55,459 nt of DNA, taken from assembly GCF_002802985.1 (NCBI RefSeq), contig NZ_NVPT01000011.1:1-55459 (forward strand), in the 5' to 3' direction. Of the stretch, positions 1-8,599 are shown piece by piece. The DNA comes from Geodermatophilus chilensis (GTDB taxonomy: Bacteria; Actinomycetota; Actinomycetes; Mycobacteriales; Geodermatophilaceae). Under the pieces are notes generated by a model. The model made no database searches. It was given only the letters and a program-made list of their open reading frames with translations, and was not told the origin of the DNA. Each line of letters starts with the position of its first letter. Position 1 is the stretch's first letter. A program made the translations under genes and the position numbers.

Positions 1-576
1 ACGGATGCAGTACCGCCCCGGACTGCTGGTCGGCTTCCTGGCCAGCACCGGCTTGGAGTTCGGATCGTTCCTATAACAACCGCCCTTAATGATCTTTAGG
101 ACGGCCCGGAGGATCGTGTACGCCGACCGGATCGTGGACTCTGCCAAGCCCTTGCGCCGGAGCTCGACCACCCAACCCTCGATATGGGAGGGCCGGACCT
201 TGTCCAGCGTCAGCCGCCCAAGAGAGCTGTTGAGGATGTGGGTCCGGGCGACGCCCGCGTACATGACCTTGGTGTTGCGCTTGCGTTCGGACGCCTCCAG
301 TGAGGTGTCGATCCAGTGCTGCGTGAACGCCGCGACGGTCTTCCTCCGGTCTCTGGCAGGCTGGCCTCCCTCGACACGTTTGCGGATTTCCGCCGCCTTG
401 TCGCGGGCCTCCTGAGGGGTGTCGCCGTACACCGTTTGCCTGCTGCTCTGCCCGAAGTCGTCGGTGACGCGGAGGTTGATCTGCCACCGCCCGTCCGGCC
501 GGCGACGCGGGGCCGATCCTTCGCTGTTGCCGCGTCTTCTCGACGACGATCGCGTCTGTGACGTCCGCGGGCTCAC
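1..576 (-). CDS. int: Tyrosine site-specific integrase, N-terminal part (cut by window edge)
   Basis: The reading frame runs from GTG at 576 off the left end of the window, giving 192 visible residues. The start is set by a GGAGGAA ribosome site at 589-583. Residues about 30-60 (DGRWQINLRVTDDFGQ, then TVYGDTPQEARDKAAEI) match the arm-type DNA-binding domain of actinobacterial phage and AICE integrases. Residues about 75-175 (TVAAFTQHWIDTSL, LTLDKVRPSHIEGWVVEL, STIRSAYTILRAVLK) match the SAM-like core-binding domain. The catalytic R-H-R-Y domain lies outside the window, so activity cannot be judged. The gene follows a small excisionase gene on the same strand, the usual xis-int order. Its 3' end points left, so attL is expected just beyond the window. 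Confidence 0.88.
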   Translation of the reverse strand, partial: MSPRTSQTRSSSRRRGNSEGSAPRRRPDGRWQINLRVTDDFGQSSRQTVYGDTPQEARDKAAEIRKRVEGGQPARDRRKTVAAFTQHWIDTSLEASERKRNTKVMYAGVARTHILNSSLGRLTLDKVRPSHIEGWVVELRRKGLAESTIRSAYTILRAVLKIIKGGCYRNDPNSKPVLARKPTSSPGRYCIR

Positions 577-654
577 TGCCGGTTCCTCCGTCCCCGCCTA
601 CGAGACGACGAGTCTGGCGGGGCGGTCCGACGCCGGTGACCGGGAATCCACAGG

Positions 655-963
655 TCACGAAGCATTCGGTGGGCTGTGGACAAGGTCGAAGAGGTCGCCC
701 TGGTTCGTGGTCGTGCGTGGGCTTCGCTGTCGCTCTCTGCTGACCGGTGACGAAGTGGGACCCTGCAGACGGCTCACGTAGCGCTCGAGCTCGGCTCGGG
801 CGAGACGACAGCTGCGGCCGATGTGGACCGGTCGGAGATCACCCGCCTTCATCAGCGCGTAGATCGTCGTCCGGCCGACGCGCAGCACCCGGGCCGCCTC
901 TTCGGGCGTCAGCAACAGGGGATCGGCGGCCAGCACGTCGCGAAGCGGCTGCGGTTCACCCAT
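655..963 (-). CDS. xis: Excisionase-type helix-turn-helix DNA-binding protein
   Basis: This 102-residue protein has a typical AlpA/excisionase winged HTH near residues 18-65 (LLTPEEAARVLRVGRTTIYALMKAGDLRPVHIG split over two helices, then CRLARAELERYV). Proteins of this family direct excision by bending DNA next to the integrase. The ATG at 963 has a GGGAG site about 8 nt upstream. It lies 78 bp ahead of the integrase on the same strand, the standard arrangement in actinobacterial integrative elements. The C-terminal 35 residues are low-complexity and probably disordered. Confidence 0.85.
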   Translation of the reverse strand: MGEPQPLRDVLAADPLLLTPEEAARVLRVGRTTIYALMKAGDLRPVHIGRSCRLARAELERYVSRLQGPTSSPVSRERQRSPRTTTNQGDLFDLVHSPPNAS

Positions 964-967
964 GTCG

Positions 968-1180
968 TCAACTCCCGGCCGTCCCGATCTTCAACGACCG
1001 CCTCGCAGGTGGCGCTGGAGCGGTCGCTGCGCTGCTGTCTGCCGTCTGACGGTGGGGGAGGGGTCTCCGGACGATCTCCAGTTCCGCTGGCAGTAGCGCG
1101 GACCGCCCACTGTCAGGAGCTGACTGGGACCTCGAGGTCCGCCTCCAATCACGACAGAAGTGCGGGAGATCGAGGATCAC
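968..1180 (-). CDS. Possible small element ORF, no recognised family
   Basis: This 70-codon frame starts with GTG overlapping the stop of the upstream gene (GTGA, 1180-1177) and ends 4 bp before the excisionase ATG. The spacing would fit translational coupling. The product (starts MILDLPHFC) has no recognisable domain and its third-position GC is lower than that of neighbours. It may equally be an untranslated spacer. Confidence 0.25.
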   Translation of the reverse strand: MILDLPHFCRDWRRTSRSQSAPDSGRSALLPAELEIVRRPLPHRQTADSSAATAPAPPARRSLKIGTAGS

Positions 1181-1665
1181 TGCAAGTAGGGAGCACCGGT
1201 CATGTGTGCGCGCCGCCGATAGGCCCGCAGTACGGGCTCCAGTGCCCGGGCGAGGCCGGGGAGGTCGCGGTCGTAGACGCGGCCGTCGTTCAGCTGACCG
1301 GCGAGCTCGCCGAGCAGCTTCGCCCAGTCCCGCCGGGTCGGTTCGAGGGGCACACGAATTTTCACCTGCCTTTCGACCACGCGAACGGCGGCTCGGTCAG
1401 AGGCCGCGGCTCGGGCCTGTTCCCAGGCTCGGTGCCGGCAGGTGGCCGAGCACCACTTCGGGATCGGTCCGCGGCTTCGCGGCGTGATCGGCCCACCGCA
1501 CCACCCACAGGTCGTCGCGGCGATCCGCCGTGCACGACCGTCCACTCCGGCGCCGGGCGGGTCCGAGCGGTCTTCCGTAGCCCGTGCCCGCTGAACCTGC
1601 TGACGTCGTTGCCGCTCGCGCTCCCGCCGTCGAGCTCGGTGTTCGGGGCTTCCGCTGGTTCCCAT
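1177..1665 (-). CDS. Element-borne hypothetical protein with a CxxC...CxxxC zinc-binding motif
   Basis: The protein has 163 residues from ATG 1665; an upstream-extended frame to 1875 exists but its extra N-terminus looks non-coding. An Arg-rich N-terminus (about residues 8-30) is followed by CGWCGG and, about 15 residues later, CSATCRHRAWEQ. This is a short treble-clef-like zinc motif seen in small proteins of actinobacterial mobile elements. The C-terminal half (RDWAKLLGELAGQLNDGRVYDRDLPGLARAL) looks helical. Being upstream of xis-int on the same strand suggests an element accessory or regulatory gene. Function unknown. Confidence 0.55.
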   Translation of the reverse strand: MGTSGSPEHRARRRERERQRRQQVQRARATEDRSDPPGAGVDGRARRIAATTCGWCGGPITPRSRGPIPKWCSATCRHRAWEQARAAASDRAAVRVVERQVKIRVPLEPTRRDWAKLLGELAGQLNDGRVYDRDLPGLARALEPVLRAYRRRAHMTGAPYLQ

Positions 1666-2302
1666 GCCCACGACTGTGCAGACGATCCTGCAGTAACCCG
1701 TCACCACGAATTGCGAGACCCGAAGTGCAAGACGTGTGACGGCTCGTGATCTTGATCCGCCGGGAGGAGTCGCTGCGGCTGGTCGGTGGGACCGCGGGGC
1801 ATTCGCCCTATGACAGACCCTGCTGACCTTGCTGGGGTCCGCGGGCGGTGGGGCGCCGGTACTTCGGGGATGCAAGGTGGTGTGGGCTGGCCGCCCGCAC
1901 GGGGGGACGGGGCGGCTAGCCGGGCATCAGGGTCGGTCAGTCGTGCCGGGGTCGTCCAGTGCGTCGGTGTGCTGTCCTTCGCCCGACGGCGCGTGCGGGA
2001 GCGGCTGCTGACGCAGGCGCGTTGCTCGACTGGGGCCGGGGTGTAGCCGCAGGACTCCCAGCTATCGCACCGTTGGGGGGGCCATGCGCCACTCGGAGCG
2101 GTCGGTGGACTCTCCTATCGGCGAGCAGTTGGCCAGCGCCAGCATCAGCGCGCGCGTCGCCGGCCTGCTTGACCCGGGCGGCCAGCGCCGACGATCCGCC
2201 GCAGCCGCTGGCCCTGGTGCAGCCGAGGAGTTCGGCGGCGAGCTGGATCCGGACACGAGTGTCGCCCGGCTTGTCGGCACCGTCTACCGGCCGCGGCGGT
2301 AG
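1666..2302. other. 637-bp stretch without a convincing gene
   Basis: Short frames occur on both strands (for example 2084-2302 plus and 2062-2280 minus), but none has a ribosome site plus a recognisable domain, and they overlap one another. It lies between the integrase module and the first cargo genes and may be degraded element DNA. Confidence 0.5.
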
Positions 2303-2757
2303 TCATCCACTCCCGACGGACAGGTACCACCAGGCGAATGCGCCACCCCAGACCAGGTGGGCCGCCGCCAGCGATACCGCGGAGCTGTTGCGGTTCATGA
2401 CCGGCGCCAACCACGGCATGATCAGGTACTGGTAGGAGGCCCAGTGGACGAGGGCGTAGCCCAGGATCAGCAGGGTTTCGAGTAGCGCGGGCCACTGGTC
2501 GACGTACTCGGCGATGGCCACGCCGTACAGCCACCCCATGAAGGCCGAGGCCAGCGCGTGCAGGGCCATTCCGATGACGAAGCCGTCGAGCAAGAACCGC
2601 CCGGTGTCGGCTCGCTGCCCGAGGAAGATGGAGGCGATGAGGTTCGGGGGTCGCCAGAAGCCCTGGCCTTGAGGGTTGCTTCGAGCATCTTCTCGACGCT
2701 CATGACAGCGCCGGCGACGAGTCCGGCGACCGTGGCTGTCAGGACCATGGCTGCCAC
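2303..2757 (-). pseudogene. Frameshifted small integral membrane protein (DUF6789/DUF1440-like)
   Basis: Two frames together make one membrane protein of about 150 residues. The first (GTG 2757 or ATG 2748) reads VLTATVAGLVAGAVMSVEK then LEATL. The coherent continuation is in another frame: GFWRPPNLIASIF, then LLDGFVIGMALHALASAF and two or three further hydrophobic helices, ending at 2303. The switch lies near 2660-2680. Later helices contain LLILGYALVHWASYQYLIMP and LAAAHLVWGGAFAWWYL. It sits 37 bp downstream of the debranching enzyme. The break may be mutation or a sequencing error. Intact relatives are at 26352-26816 and perhaps 8096-8599. Confidence 0.6.
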
Positions 2758-2794
2758 GGCCCTGCCGGAGCTGGCCGGGGGTGGGGCGGCTGGC

Positions 2795-4975
2795 TCATCG
2801 GGACACCAGGCTTTCCACGGCCCGCGCCGTGCGTGCCTGCGGCGTGCGCAGGGACGGGCGCTGTCGGATCAGTAGCCGGCCCGACGGGACCTGTGCGCGC
2901 CACCGCGTGCGGCTACCGTGGCGCCAGACGTGCAGGTCGACCGTGGCGTTGCCGACGCGCAGCCCTCGCAGCTTGAGTTCCGGCAGCCAGTCCGGCAGTC
3001 GGGGGTCGAGCAGCAGGAGGTGTCCCGGGGCGAACGGGCGGATCCCGAGCAGCGCCTGGATCATCAGCACCGTTCCGCTGGCTGACCAGGACTGGGGAGC
3101 GTTGGCCTGGGGGTAGACGCCCGGGTGGGGATGCTCGTCGTCCCGGGGAAGCCCACCGACTGCCTCGGGGATCCGGTTGGCGGTGAAGAGCTCGGCCATG
3201 TCGAACAGTCCTCGCGCCAGCCCGTGGAGCTCTTCCCAGCAGCCGTAGCGACCGAAACCGGCGGCGATGGTGCCCTGTTCGACGGCCCAGACACTGCCGA
3301 GGTGGTAGCTGAACGGGTTGTAGGCGGGATTGTCGGTCGACAAGGTGCGGATGCCCCAGCCGGAGAACATGTCGGGCTGCATGAGCCGGGCAGCCACCCG
3401 CTGGCCCTGCTCCGGCGTGGCGACGCCGGTGAGGAGCATGTGGCCGGCATTGCTGGTCACCGGCGTGAGCGGCCGGCCCTCGGAGTCGAGGCCCAGCGCG
3501 TAGATGCCGACGTCCTCCAGCCAGAGCCGTGCGTTGATCCGTCGGCGTAGCCGGGCGGCCAGCCCCAGCAGCCGCCGGGCGTACAACCGGTCCCCGGCCG
3601 CCACGAAGACGGCAGCGATGTTGCGGAGCGCGGAGTACCAGTAGCCCTGGAGCTCGCAGGTGACGAGCGGGTCGGCCTGCACCTGGCCCTCGGCGTCGAC
3701 GATGGCGTTCTTCGCGTCCTTCCAGCCCTGGTTGCGCACGCCCTTCTGCGAGCGGCGGCGGTACTCGAGCAGGCCGTCGCGGTCGAGGTCGCCGTAGCGG
3801 TCGAGCCAGGTGAGGGCCCGGCGGGCGGCCGGGAGCAGCTGGAGGGCGGTGTCGCGGTCGCCGGTCCAGGCGTAGTACTGGCCGAGCATCGCGACGTAGT
3901 CGACGGGGGTGGCGTAGTCGCCGTAGTAGCGGTCGAAGGGGTTGTCGCCTCGCGCGGAGGCGGGGGCGTCCCCGGCCTGGTGGATCATGGCGCCGGGTCC
4001 CTCGTCGCGCCAGTCGTCGATGCGCTGGCTCTGCATGGCGGCGTTGACCTGCAGCGCGTCGCGCAGCGGGGTCCGCAGGGCCAGCAGCGCCTGCCAGCCG
4101 GTGGTGAGGGTGTCGCGTCCGAAGAACTGGTCGTAGAGCGGAACGCCGGCGATCAGCGCGTGCGGTCCCTCCTGGATACCGAGTGGCAGGCTGGCCAGGT
4201 CGGCCAGTGCGGTGTCCCAGGTGCGCTGCACCGTGGCGTTGGATGCCTCCAGCAGCGGAGGTTCCTCGCCGAGGCGCTGGGCGACCACGGCGGCGGTGGA
4301 GCCGACGGTGAAGGTGCCCGGCGCCGGTCGGTGTTCTCGCCCGTCGACGATGGGACAGACCACCACCTCGATCCGCCGCCTGCCGCGGGCGGGCACGGAC
4401 AGCGGGATCGTCAGGCGGCCCTCGTCCCAGTCGGCGTCCAGGTCGTGGAGGACCTGGATGCGCACGGCCCGGTCGAGCTGGTCGCTGTCGAGCCGGAGCT
4501 CCAGCCGGCGCTGGTCGGGGTCCCACGAGGTGAGCACGGGACCGGTGGGGTCGGGCTGGCCCGCGTCGGCCTCCGCGGTACCGCTGAAGTCGGCGGCCAG
4601 GTCCAGGCCGAGGACGAGTTGGCGATCCTGATGGGTGTAGTTGGCGATCTCGGCGCGCAGGCGCAGTCCGTCGCTGACGAAGGCCGCGAGCTCCAGGTGG
4701 GCGCCGGCGACCTCGCTGAACACCTCGGCCTCGTGCAGCTTCTGTGACTCAGGCACTTCGGCGTAGCCGAGCAGCGCCTCGTGGCCGACCTCACTCCAGG
4801 CGAAGGGGGTCACCTGCTGGCCGTCGATGGTCCAGCCCAGCCGGGAGAGCATCCGGGTGTTGTGGAAGTAGAAGCCTTCCGCGCCTTCTCCGGTACACAG
4901 GCCGAGCGGGCTGGTGACCAGCAGGGAGCGGTGCCGGTAGGCGAACCGCTGGTGGGGTCGGGTGCGCAGCTCCAT
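2795..4975 (-). CDS. Amylo-alpha-1,6-glucosidase (glycogen-debranching) family protein
   Basis: This 726-residue protein has an N-terminal beta-sandwich domain (about 1-215, FYFHNTRMLSRLGW near 35-48) typical of bacterial GDE_N-type debranching proteins. It is followed by an (alpha/alpha)6 catalytic barrel (about 240-690) with AGVPLYDQFFGRDTL at 276-290, LLEYRRRSQKGVRNQGWKD and AVGGLPRDD. Members hydrolyse alpha-1,6 or related glucosidic links in glycogen-like glucans; the exact substrate cannot be read from sequence. No signal peptide is evident, so it is probably cytosolic. ATG at 4975 follows the SDR stop by 3 bp and has GGGAGG upstream, so the two genes are an operon. Confidence 0.85.
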   Translation of the reverse strand: MELRTRPHQRFAYRHRSLLVTSPLGLCTGEGAEGFYFHNTRMLSRLGWTIDGQQVTPFAWSEVGHEALLGYAEVPESQKLHEAEVFSEVAGAHLELAAFVSDGLRLRAEIANYTHQDRQLVLGLDLAADFSGTAEADAGQPDPTGPVLTSWDPDQRRLELRLDSDQLDRAVRIQVLHDLDADWDEGRLTIPLSVPARGRRRIEVVVCPIVDGREHRPAPGTFTVGSTAAVVAQRLGEEPPLLEASNATVQRTWDTALADLASLPLGIQEGPHALIAGVPLYDQFFGRDTLTTGWQALLALRTPLRDALQVNAAMQSQRIDDWRDEGPGAMIHQAGDAPASARGDNPFDRYYGDYATPVDYVAMLGQYYAWTGDRDTALQLLPAARRALTWLDRYGDLDRDGLLEYRRRSQKGVRNQGWKDAKNAIVDAEGQVQADPLVTCELQGYWYSALRNIAAVFVAAGDRLYARRLLGLAARLRRRINARLWLEDVGIYALGLDSEGRPLTPVTSNAGHMLLTGVATPEQGQRVAARLMQPDMFSGWGIRTLSTDNPAYNPFSYHLGSVWAVEQGTIAAGFGRYGCWEELHGLARGLFDMAELFTANRIPEAVGGLPRDDEHPHPGVYPQANAPQSWSASGTVLMIQALLGIRPFAPGHLLLLDPRLPDWLPELKLRGLRVGNATVDLHVWRHGSRTRWRAQVPSGRLLIRQRPSLRTPQARTARAVESLVSR

Positions 4976-4978
4976 CGG

Positions 4979-5986
4979 TCACCGCCTCCCGCGGCGCAGG
5001 GCGGTGATGCCGAGGAGCCCTCCGGCGGTGAGGAGAGCCCGGATCCGGCCGGGGTGCTGTTCGAGAGCGGTGGTGTAGAGGCTGGTGGACTTGGCGCGCT
5101 GCCCGAAGCTGCCCTCGACGGCGCCCGGCCCGGTGCTGGCGGTGAAGAGGTTGTCGCTGCCGTCGTCGGGCCGGTCGGTGCGCTGCTTCTCCACGGTCTT
5201 GCCGACCCGTAGCAGCAGTGTCGCGGCCGACCGGGGGGCCAAGCGGTGCACCAGTTCCAGCATCTTCCCGCCCCCGCCGACCACCATCCGCGGCTGCGGA
5301 TGGGAGATGGCCCTCAGCACGGCGTCCGCGACGACGCGGGGCTGGTAGATCGGCGGGACCGGCTGGGGGAGGACCCCGAGCTTGGAGCGGGCGTGCTCGA
5401 ACAACGGCGTGTTGATCGACGAGGGCAGCAACGTGCTGACCGTGATCGGGCTGCCCTCGTGCTCGAGTTCCATCCGCAGCGACTCGGCGAACCCCAGGAT
5501 CCCGTGCTTGGCCGCGACGTAGGGCGCCTGCAGCGGCACCGCTTGGACGGCCAGTGCGCTGGCGACGTTGACGATGCCGCCCTGACTCTGGGGCCGCATC
5601 TGCTCGAGGGCGGCCTTCATCCCGTAGATCTGGCCCAAGAGGATCACCCGGATGGCCTGGGTGATTTCCTCGGCGCTCAGCTGGTGGACCTCGCCGTACA
5701 CCGCGGTGGCCGCGCAGTTCACCCAGGTGTCGATGCGCCCGAACCGCTCGACCGTGTCCCGTGCCAGCCCCTGGACCTGCTCCCATTCGGCGACATCGGT
5801 GGGCTGGCTCAGGGCCGTCCCACCGAGTCGGGTCACCTCGGTCTCGAGCGTGTGGAGCGCCTCCTCGTTGCGCGCCGCGAGGGCGATCCTGGCGCCCTTC
5901 TCCGCGAGGAGGAGCGCCGTCTCCCGGCCGACGCCAGAGGAGGCGCCGGTGACCACGACCACCTGGTCTCGGATGGGGCGGGACAT
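4979..5986 (-). CDS. Short-chain dehydrogenase/reductase with C-terminal extension
   Basis: The protein has 335 residues, longer than the classical 250 of SDRs. The NAD(P) motif TGASSGVG is at 13-20, VNCAA replaces the usual NNAG at 89-93, the likely catalytic Ser is near 143, and Tyr156-x3-Lys160 (YVAAK) is intact. Residues about 225-335 form an extra tail (VVADAVLRAI then LELVHRLAPRSA), typical of the actinobacterial SDR group with C-terminal membrane-proximal helices. ATG 5986 is preferred over a TTG one codon upstream because GAGAGG is well placed. The substrate is unknown. It is translated just ahead of the debranching enzyme. Confidence 0.85.
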   Translation of the reverse strand: MSRPIRDQVVVVTGASSGVGRETALLLAEKGARIALAARNEEALHTLETEVTRLGGTALSQPTDVAEWEQVQGLARDTVERFGRIDTWVNCAATAVYGEVHQLSAEEITQAIRVILLGQIYGMKAALEQMRPQSQGGIVNVASALAVQAVPLQAPYVAAKHGILGFAESLRMELEHEGSPITVSTLLPSSINTPLFEHARSKLGVLPQPVPPIYQPRVVADAVLRAISHPQPRMVVGGGGKMLELVHRLAPRSAATLLLRVGKTVEKQRTDRPDDGSDNLFTASTGPGAVEGSFGQRAKSTSLYTTALEQHPGRIRALLTAGGLLGITALRRGRR

Positions 5987-6041
5987 CAAGCACCTCTCTC
6001 CGGACGGGGGTGTTGACGGGAAGGCTGCACGTGCAGCCGGG

Positions 6042-6550
6042 TCAGGAGGCGAGCAGCGCGTAGACCAGGCCCACGACCAGCCCGTAGATCACGTGCGCCA
6101 TGACGACTCCAGGCGGAGTGGCGGCCCCATAGTTCTTGGCGAAGGGGCCTGGCGGCTTCAGCTCGACGGCGGGTCCGGACGGGCTTCCGGCGGTCGCCGT
6201 GGCGGTCATGCGCGGATGCATGGCCGGCATCATCGCCATGACCACGCCGGCCATGAGGCCGTGGACGAGCCCGATCAGCGCACCTATCCACCACGCGTTT
6301 CCGGAGCCCACGTCGAACCAGGCGAACAGCAGGGCGTAGATCGAGCCGAAGACGAGGGCGCTCATCACCACGAGGTGCACCATCAGGCCGATTGGGCGGC
6401 CTTGGCGCTGTCACCGGTGAGCATCGTCCCCTGCAGCAGAGCCATGTCCATCTCGGTCTTTCCGGCCTTGCGCATCATGGTCATCATCGCGGTCATGACC
6501 ACGCCGCCCGCGAGGCCGGCGAGCACTGCCGGCCAGAACTCGAAGTCCAT
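6042..6550 (-). pseudogene. Split integral membrane protein (two overlapping ORFs, probable frameshift)
   Basis: A first ORF (ATG 6550 with AGGAGG upstream, ends 6383, 55 codons) begins MDFEFWPAVLAGLAGG and has one membrane helix with several Met residues. It ends at TGA, which overlaps the ATG of a second ORF (6383-6042, 113 codons) as TGATG. The second ORF begins MVHLVVMSALVFGSIYALLF and has three further helices. Reading frame 2 back through the junction gives PIGLMVHLVV, a natural continuation, so one ancestral protein of about 168 residues was probably split by a one-base change near 6390-6400. Alternatively they are two coupled subunits. The second half has a Met/His-rich segment (MAMMPAMHPRM). 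Confidence 0.6.
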
Positions 6551-6580
6551 CGTTCCTCCTCGAATGCGATGTGGCAGCGG

Positions 6581-7036
6581 TCAGCGTGCGGCGCGCGCCT
6601 CGACAAGCTCCTTGAGGTTGTGCAGCGAGTGCTCCAACTCGCGCTCGTTGCGCCGCTCGGCGTAGGCGGAGTCGAACAGCTCCCCGACGAGGCCGCCGGG
6701 CAGTTCGTAGTCCAGCTCGACTGCCACCCGGCTCCCCTCGTCGGCCTGCTCGACGGTCTGCACCATGCGCAGCATCCCGCCGCCGGGCGCTTCCGAGGAG
6801 TACGCCACCCGCTGCGGCCGCTCGAGCTGGGTGACCTCCCAGTTGCTCTCCAGGTTCCGCCCGAGCACGCGCAGCGTCTGGACGAACCGGTCGCCCTGCT
6901 CGATCGGCTTGCGGGGGGTCCCGTGTGTCTCCACAGTGATCGTGGACCAGATGGGCAGCAGGTCGAGGTCGGTGAGCGCCTCGAACACCTGTTCCCGGGA
7001 TACGTCGATCTCGATGCTCTTGTCGATCTTCGCCAT
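6581..7036 (-). CDS. SRPBCC (START/Bet v1-like) superfamily protein
   Basis: A 151-residue protein with the usual opening of polyketide-cyclase-like SRPBCC proteins: IDKSIEIDVSREQVFEALTDLDLLPIW. Later strands (RVAVELDYELPGGLVGELFD) and a long C-terminal helix (ELEHSLHNLKELVEARA) complete the helix-grip fold. Such proteins bind small hydrophobic ligands or act as stress and coat-associated proteins; the ligand here is unknown. ATG 7036 is chosen over GTG 7039 because AGGAGG sits 7 nt upstream. It is 30 bp upstream of the split membrane gene, on the same strand. Confidence 0.8.
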   Translation of the reverse strand: MAKIDKSIEIDVSREQVFEALTDLDLLPIWSTITVETHGTPRKPIEQGDRFVQTLRVLGRNLESNWEVTQLERPQRVAYSSEAPGGGMLRMVQTVEQADEGSRVAVELDYELPGGLVGELFDSAYAERRNERELEHSLHNLKELVEARAAR

Positions 7037-7153
7037 CACGCCACCTCCTGGGGCGCGGCCCCGTCACTCCCAGCGAACGACGGCAACGCGGCCCTCCGTG
7101 TCGGCGTGCCCCTGGTCCGCCCACTGGAACCGGAAATGCACGCTAGGTGACAA

Positions 7154-7861
7154 TCATCGGGGTGGCTCGGGGAGGAGGTCTCCGCCGAGCAGCGCTTGGA
7201 GCCCCGGGACGTCGAGCAACTCGACCTGCCCGTAGCCGCTCTTGATCAGCCCCGTGTTGGTCAGGGTGCGCATGACTCGGCTCACCGACTGCCGCCGCGC
7301 TCCGATCAGGTCGGCGATGACCTCGTGGGTGAGCCGCACGACGACTCTGCTGGACTCCTGCTCCTGCTGCTCCAACAGGACGAACGCCACCTGCGCTTCG
7401 AGCCGGCGAGTCGTCATCACGGCGAGCCGACGGCGGTCGGCATCCAGGCGGCGGGCGATGGACGCCATCCAGCGCAGGCAGAGCGCGGGGAACTGCTGCA
7501 GCAGCTGCATCCACTCCTCGTCGGTTATCTCGATCACCCACGTCCCGCGGGACGCGACGGCGTCGAAGGGCATCGGCGATCCCAGCAACACCGGAATGTC
7601 TGCGACAACGCCGCCTCGGCGCACCAGTGCCATGACCACCCGCCCGCCGCGGGGCAGGCGGGCCAGCAGCTCCAGCTCACCGTCGAGGACCACCAGGACA
7701 CGGTGGGCCTCCTGGCCAGCCGCGGCGACGAGTTGCCCGGCGGGAACCCCGCGCGGGGCACCGGCGCGGCGGAGATGGGCGAGCATCTCCCCTTCGAGGA
7801 GCGTCAGGTCGTGGCGCGCGGACACTCCGCTGATCCAGCGGCCCGGCGGACCAACCGGCAT
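7154..7861 (-). CDS. Crp/Fnr-family transcriptional regulator
   Basis: The protein has 235 residues. An N-terminal cyclic-nucleotide-binding-like beta-roll (about 25-125: GQLVAAAGQEAHRVLVVLDGE) precedes the dimer helix. A winged HTH follows at about 178-200 (THEVIADLIGARRQSVSRVM). The usual Arg-Ser-Ala phosphate cassette for cAMP is not obvious, and no Fnr-type cysteine cluster is seen, so the effector is unknown. ATG 7861 has AGGAGAA 5 nt upstream. It is divergent from the 8096-14636 operon and is the most likely local regulator of that operon and of the minus-strand genes downstream (inference). Confidence 0.85.
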   Translation of the reverse strand: MPVGPPGRWISGVSARHDLTLLEGEMLAHLRRAGAPRGVPAGQLVAAAGQEAHRVLVVLDGELELLARLPRGGRVVMALVRRGGVVADIPVLLGSPMPFDAVASRGTWVIEITDEEWMQLLQQFPALCLRWMASIARRLDADRRRLAVMTTRRLEAQVAFVLLEQQEQESSRVVVRLTHEVIADLIGARRQSVSRVMRTLTNTGLIKSGYGQVELLDVPGLQALLGGDLLPEPPR

Positions 7862-8095
7862 GAGTTCTCCTTACGTCTGCGGCGACCTGATCGTGCACGT
7901 GCCCGCTGGTCGCCGCGCTACGTGCGGGGCAACCTCCGGGAACCGCTGCACATTCAGCGGCGATCGATACCTCGGAACTGTCACCTGGAGTGCAGTCCCC
8001 GTTTCCCTGTAGATGTGTCGAGCACCACCCTCCTGAGCCGGCCGGGCGGACGGGGTCGCCCGGCCCGGTGCCATCTGCTGGATCGAGGAGGGGTG
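7862..8095. promoter_or_regulatory. Divergent intergenic region between the Crp-like regulator and the six-gene operon
   Basis: This 234-bp gap must hold promoters for both directions. It contains an 8-bp palindrome CGTGCACG near 7892-7899 and a weak half-symmetrical ATGTGTCGAGCACC element near 8011-8024, reminiscent of Crp-family sites. Neither is strong enough to call an operator with confidence. Confidence 0.3.
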
Positions 8096-8599
8096 ATGGA
8101 GACGAGGGATCTGGTCACCGATGCTGCGTTGGTCGGAGTCGCCGGATACGGGGCAGCCAAGGTCATGGGCAAGGCGACGACGTTCATGTACGAGCAGCAG
8201 ACCGACGAGGCCAAGCAGGAGGAGAAGGAGGCGAGCTACGGCGTCGCGTACAACGTGGCGGCGAAGAAGACCGCCGCCCTCGTTGGTAAGGAGCTCTCGC
8301 AGGACCAGGCAAGCAGGGCCGGCATGGCGATCCACTACGCACTTGCCCTCGGCTGGGTGCCCGTGTACATGGTCGCCCGACGCCGCTTCGGTATGACGCC
8401 GTTCGGCGCCGGTGCGGCATCGGGTCTGTCCATGGCAGTGCTCGTCGACGAGATCGGCAACCCGCTCCTCGGGTTCACGCCACCACCCCAGAAGTATCCA
8501 CTGGTCAGCCATCTGCGCGGACTGGCCGGACACCTCGTCTACGGATTCGCCGTCGCTGCCATCGTCGAAGCCGGCTGGAAACTGACGGGACGTCGCTGA
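8096..8599 (+). CDS. DUF1440-like membrane protein, first gene of the sugar-acid oxidation operon
   Basis: The 167-residue protein starts at ATG 8096 after GAGGAGGGG. A long frame extends further upstream but only as antisense to the regulator. The N-terminus METRDLVTDAALVGVAGYGAAKVMGK is the usual start of DUF1440/YagU-like proteins, followed by a charged loop (QQTDEAKQEEKEASYG). At least three helices follow (AGMAIHYALALGWVPVYMV, FGAGAASGLSMAVLVDEIGN, LAGHLVYGFAVAAIVEAGW). YagU in E. coli is linked to acid tolerance; a role here is unproven. Its TGA overlaps the next ATG (TGATG). Confidence 0.75.
   Translation: METRDLVTDAALVGVAGYGAAKVMGKATTFMYEQQTDEAKQEEKEASYGVAYNVAAKKTAALVGKELSQDQASRAGMAIHYALALGWVPVYMVARRRFGMTPFGAGAASGLSMAVLVDEIGNPLLGFTPPPQKYPLVSHLRGLAGHLVYGFAVAAIVEAGWKLTGRR

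Noticed and set aside
86-658. 190-codon minus-strand frame as the integrase
   Set aside because: It is out of phase with the real integrase; the correct frame starts at GTG 576 and stays open to the window edge with arm-binding and core-binding signatures.
6383-6385. Programmed frameshift in the split membrane gene
   Set aside because: No slippery heptamer or downstream structure is evident; mutation, sequencing error or simple TGATG coupling are more economical.
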